Shown: positions 60,460 through 64,000 of the stretch, one piece after another | How the letters are laid out: every line of letters begins with the position of its first letter | Numbering within the stretch: the first letter of the stretch is position 1 | Origin: Cristatella mucedo | Taxonomy: Eukaryota; Bryozoa; Phylactolaemata; Cristatellidae | NCBI GenBank assembly: GCA_009760855.2 | Contig: WPIO01000052.1 | Coordinates: 2,079,501 to 2,143,500, forward strand | Length of the DNA stretch: 64,000 nucleotides | Direction: 5' to 3' | The notes under the pieces: generated by a model | Database searches by the model: none | Told to the model about the DNA's origin: nothing | What the model saw: the letters and a program-made list of their open reading frames with translations, nothing else | Translations under genes and position numbers: made by a program

Positions 60460-61490
60460 ACAAATAATAATAAAACCTGTAGATGGCGCCCTAAGAGAAC
60501 TAAATCTATTCTAGTCACTTGAAATATGCTGGAAAGGAAGCATGTCCATTGTCTAGTGATTAAATACACAATTTCAGCACACATAAGCACACAAAGGACA
60601 CTTCATATGGATCGAGCAAATGCTGTAAGGAACAGGTGGCCTGTATCTTCTTTTTAACAGCCGTCAAGTTATGGGATGTCGTGTGGTTAATCGGAATCGT
60701 AAAGTATGCGAAGGATATAAGTTTCACTAAAGACACAGAGCAACGACCAGAGTCAGAAGAACTGGTGGCACCGTGGGTCGCCTTGTTGGGAACTAATTCA
60801 GATAATTAAGTCGGAGCAAGAGAATGACAGGGCATACAAGTGACCGACAGAACCTTGAAGTCGATACTCTACTTAATGGGGAGCATGGTCGGTGAGAAGT
60901 AGTGTAATGTAGCAGTTGTGATGCTCACGGCAAAGAAGCCTAGCTGCAGGGTATTGTTCCAGTTGTAAGCGTCTTATTACGGAGGCCAAAATACCTGCAG
61001 TTGTTGAGCTACAGAAGTCAACACGGGAGCTCAGAAATGCATGGACCACCTTAGCTGTGGTATCCTTGTATAAGCAGCCTCGAATTTTGCAATGGTTGGT
61101 AGCTTGAAGTTGGCAGACTTGACTGAGATGTTGTGGTCATCTAGTCAAAGTTCACTTTGTAACAGAACACTCAGATTGTGTGCAGATGCTACATGAGATA
61201 AGCTGGCCAAGCCCATTTTGAGTTTTAGGCTAGTTTTTTTTTTACTAACAATAGGTTTCCTATAATTAATAATTTGGCTTTAACATAATTCAATCTGAGT
61301 AAGTTTGCCGACATCTACGTGAGAATGTTAGCAATATATGCAGCAAGGAAATTGAGAGTTCGATGTGCTGAACGGGAATGAGAGGTCAAGGCACAAGTAC
61401 AGCCCAGTGTCATCTGCACAGAATGCCAGCCTAGAGTGTGTGTGCATATTGTATCTGCAAGAGGTGGAGTTTAAATTGTGAAAAGAAGTA
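60460..61490 (-). mobile_element. Old minus-strand L2/CR1-like LINE, left part
   Basis: The tail complement (AATAATAATAAAA, GGCGCCCTAAGAGAACTAAA, TCTATTCTAGTCACTT) is followed by the C-terminal RT region read on the minus strand. At 61,380-61,490 the RT palm region resembles that at 18,230-18,360. It resumes at 61,870 after an insertion. Confidence 0.68.
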
Positions 61491-61491
61491 A

Positions 61492-61872
61492 CAATGATAA
61501 TAATAATAATAATAATGTACTTGATAAAGCGCCCTCAGAGAACTTAATCTCTTTCTAGGCGCTTTACATTTGCTGCAAAGGGAAATGCAATTAAATGGTA
61601 AGTAAAATCATGCTTGAAAAACAAACAAAATGAATAACAAAGTAGAACGAGCACAGATCTCTTTGGTCTACCATACTTTAAAGGCTCCGCGGATGACCGA
61701 TGCGTATTGACATGCCTTGTGCATGTCACCCCTAACCATGTTATTCGTGTTGTTTATCAAGCATGATATTACTCACCATTCAATCGCGGTTCCATTTGCG
61801 GCAAATGTAAAGTGCTTAGAAAGAGATTGAGTTATCTGAGGGCGCTTTATCGAGTGCATTATCAAGTGCATT
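61492..61872. mobile_element. Back-to-back pair of LINE 3' ends, inserted
   Basis: Left half (61,492-61,640) is a LINE 3' end on the minus strand, beginning AATAATAATAATAATAATG and GATAAAGCGCCCTCAGAGAA. Right half (about 61,705-61,872) is a 3' end on the plus strand (GTGCATGTCACCCCTAACCA, GAGGGCGCTTTATCGAGTGC). Tails point outwards, so the unit is a large inverted repeat. The older minus-strand RT reads on both sides of it. Confidence 0.72.
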
Positions 61873-62040
61873 ATTATGTACACCCTGGAATCCCGCACTG
61901 AGACAGAGGCTAAACCAGGGCAGTGCACTGCCTGTGATGCCTTGGACTTGGTTGTCAATGCTCTCAAGCACTACACAGAGATCCAACAGAAATAGCAGAA
62001 AGACTCGATAGCTTCTAGAATGATTCAACTTTCCTTCAAG
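61873..62040 (-). mobile_element. Continuation of the old minus-strand LINE
   Basis: The minus strand reads FLLFLLDLCVVLESIDNQVQ then GITGSALPWFSLCLSAGFQG. This corresponds to the family's LLDLSAAFDTIDH and GITGTALSWF motifs, directly upstream (in ORF order) of the palm fragment at 61.4 kb. Confidence 0.68.
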
Positions 62041-62488
62041 CAAGATGTTTTTAGAGAGAACATGTCTTGCCTCTTCTTTGCATTCGACTATCGACCAATC
62101 AAATATTCTATCTCTAACCTGTTAGGCCTGCCACAATTGCTCCTTCTAGCTAATTGTGCCACTCTGCCTCTTAGTGCCCTTACACCCTCTCAGGCTTCCC
62201 AGCTGTCCTTCAGTACTATTCTGTTTTGCTAATCACTTTATATAATGTTCTTCTAAATCGGCCATGCTTCTCACTCTTTCTTGGATGCACGAGATAAGAG
62301 CTTTGGCTTCTGATTTTTTTTTATAGTAAGCTGATTAAGCACTGTGTGCTGCATAGAATTCTTCATCATAGCAATCACTTGGTTCTCATCATTGTAGTGA
62401 GAGGCATCCGGAGTTTCATAGATGTACTTTAACATGAAAAGGCCTCTTCTACAGCTGATGTTGTGAATTTGTATACTGCCTGTTTCAG

Positions 62489-62589
62489 AGATCGAGGAAA
62501 AGGATGAAAAGATTCAACAGTTATTTAAGCAGGTCGAGATGAAGGCAATGGAAACCCAACGCTTAAAAGCTGCTGCTGAAGTAACCAAG
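62489..62589 (+). CDS. Coiled-coil gene exon 5
   Basis: The exon starts after TGTTTCAG. The split codon gives Glu, then IEEKDEKIQQLFKQVEMKAM and ETQRLKAAAEVTK, in phase 0 to donor GTAACT. The joined stretch across exons 4 and 5 is a continuous coiled coil. The next exon is not in the window. Confidence 0.85.
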
Positions 62590-63039
62590 GTAACTTGCTC
62601 GAAGCTTAATCGACGAAAAGTTTATTTGGAGAAGTATGCAGTTTATTATCGCGGCCCAATTATTAGCTTGCAAACACTAGAACACGCAAGTGCTATCCCA
62701 AATACGTCGGTTTGTTGTTGGCGCCCTGAAGAAGAACCAATCAGCTTTGAGGTAGACTTAGTGCAGGGATTCTGGTCGTCCGGCAAATTTTAACATCCGT
62801 TTTCTCTTGGGGATCAGCTATGGCTAGTCGTTCAAAGTACCTCACTGTAGGTGGTAACTTGTCCGACATGCAAGACACCAACATCCATTCCCCATTTATC
62901 GCTCTAGATAGTCGCTATATAGCTATAGAAGCAAGATTTTGTCGGCTGCTTACCCCGGCAGACTATTCAAGCCACTGAGCTTGGCACCAGTTGCAGAAAA
63001 TTGAGGGCTCTGGTCGTGAGTACTGGATAAATAGCATTG
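62590..63039. other. Coiled-coil gene intron 5 (part)
   Basis: Nothing recognisable. The open frame crossing the exon 5 donor to 62,793 is read-through into the intron. Confidence 0.4.
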
Positions 63040-63600
63040 TCATAACCCAGACTTGATGTTACTAACATGAACTAGTTTGGCTGTTGTACTCTTGTTTAAG
63101 CAGCTCATGATTCTGCTAATGCTCCTCAGTTGAAAGTTGGCCGACTTGAAAGTGGAGGGAGGCAATTTGCTCATCCTATTATTTGTCATAGTAGAATTAT
63201 TCACCCTGTCACTGACAGATGTCACGAGGAGCGGTGCTAGATGTGCTAATCGTGAGGGTGAGGTCTTCTAATCTTGAGAGTGAGGCTTTCCAACTTGCAG
63301 GTGAGATCTTGCAACTTGAGGATGGCACTAGGCTTGCCCATAACTAGCAGCTTGGTCTTATCTTCATTAAGCATCAGGAAGTTAGTGGCTGTTCAAGTGC
63401 GAATGTTGCCAATGCAGGCAGCAAGGTAACTAAGTGAGTCTGATCCTGAGCAAAACTGAGAAAGATCGAGGGCTAGCCAGGTCTGTCATTGACATAGAAA
63501 TGCCAGCTAATATTGGTTTTGGCTATGACCATCGGCCTGAGGAAGGATATAAACGGCAGCCGTTGATGTATAGAAAAGCAGAAGTAAGGGTTAGTTTATT
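63040..63600 (-). mobile_element. Old minus-strand LINE RT fragment
   Basis: The complement of 63,310-63,370 encodes KTKLLVMGKPSAILKL, the same segment seen at 19,670 and 26,560. Flanking parts are degraded. It lies after the last visible coiled-coil exon. Confidence 0.62.
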
Positions 63601-63800
63601 CAAGAGCATGGTCTATATAGCGGCAGAAGAGCTTTAATAGTTTTCAGTCTGCTTGCAGAGGACAATAAAGAATTGACAGCTGAAGAACTAGAATCCTTGG
63701 CCTTGAAGTGCAAAGCATTACATTACATTACATTACAAATGCCTCACTCTCAGGCTAAGACCCAGCCTACAACCTTATATATCTTACGAAGGTATGACGT
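63600..63800 (-). mobile_element. SINE remnant with (TTACA)n
   Basis: ATAGCGGCAGAAGAGCTTTA and CTGCTTGCAGAGGACAATAA match the SINE tails at 25.75 and 27.94 kb. CATTACATTACATTACA follows at 63,718-63,736. Confidence 0.45.
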
Positions 63801-64000
63801 AGTCCAGTCTAGCACTGTGCTAGTGATACTTAGACATGTCGAGAGGTGTTCCACATGGATCTGATGGTCAATTATGTCAAATGTTCATGAGAGGTGTAGG
63901 AGAACTAGCAGAGAAGCTCTGGCCTAAGTGTTAGCCCAGGCGTAAGACACCGGCACATTATGACCCAGCTCGCGACCTCGAGTCCTGAAGTACACAATTT

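Larger units (their letters stand above)
58112..62488. other. Coiled-coil gene intron 4
   Basis: Filled mainly by LINE copies (58.95-60.31 plus strand; 60.46-62.04 minus strand with an inserted inverted pair), listed separately. No extra exon needed by phase. Confidence 0.5.

Overview
The window is animal (metazoan) nuclear DNA. Genes are split into short exons with GT-AG or GC-AG junctions, introns reach about 19 kb, microsatellites are long, and non-LTR retrotransposon and SINE debris is dense. Nothing bacterial, phage-like or CRISPR-like was seen. The repeat style (L2/CR1-like LINEs with a GCGCC...GGCGC hairpin and a (TTA)n tail) suits an invertebrate such as a sponge, cnidarian or lophotrochozoan; I cannot name the species.

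Left half (about 1,337 to 32,042, minus strand): the 5' third of a Ral GTPase-activating protein alpha subunit gene (RALGAPA). It runs from the start codon at 32,042 leftwards through at least 13 exons and leaves the window at the left edge with the catalytic GAP domain still to come. Exon phases join exactly at nearly every junction. Two introns appear to use GC-AG splice sites. Intron 5 (about 28.9 to 9.6 kb) is a repeat graveyard.

Middle (32 to 43.9 kb): the upstream flank of RALGAPA. It holds decayed LINE copies, a CpG-rich block (about 34.9 to 37.1 kb), tRNA-derived SINEs, a protein-like minus-strand reading frame at 38,546-38,839 and a weak plus-strand candidate at about 43.0 kb.

Right half (43,960 to 62,589 and beyond, plus strand): the first five exons of a coiled-coil protein gene I could not identify. 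All five join in phase, and its introns are filled with very long (GA)n, (CA)n and (ACGC)n arrays and LINE copies. The gene continues past the right edge.

Mobile DNA: at least a dozen 5'-truncated copies of one LINE family carry only the C-terminal part of the reverse transcriptase ORF plus a conserved 3' hairpin and (TTA)n tail. A tRNA-derived SINE family carries a closely similar tail, as expected of a SINE mobilised by that LINE. Points worth checking include one LINE nested in another at a TTATTA site, a back-to-back pair of LINE 3' ends, and an approximately 0.7 kb palindromic structure built of 16-bp minisatellite arms around a LINE 3' end. I found no convincing new biochemical system.
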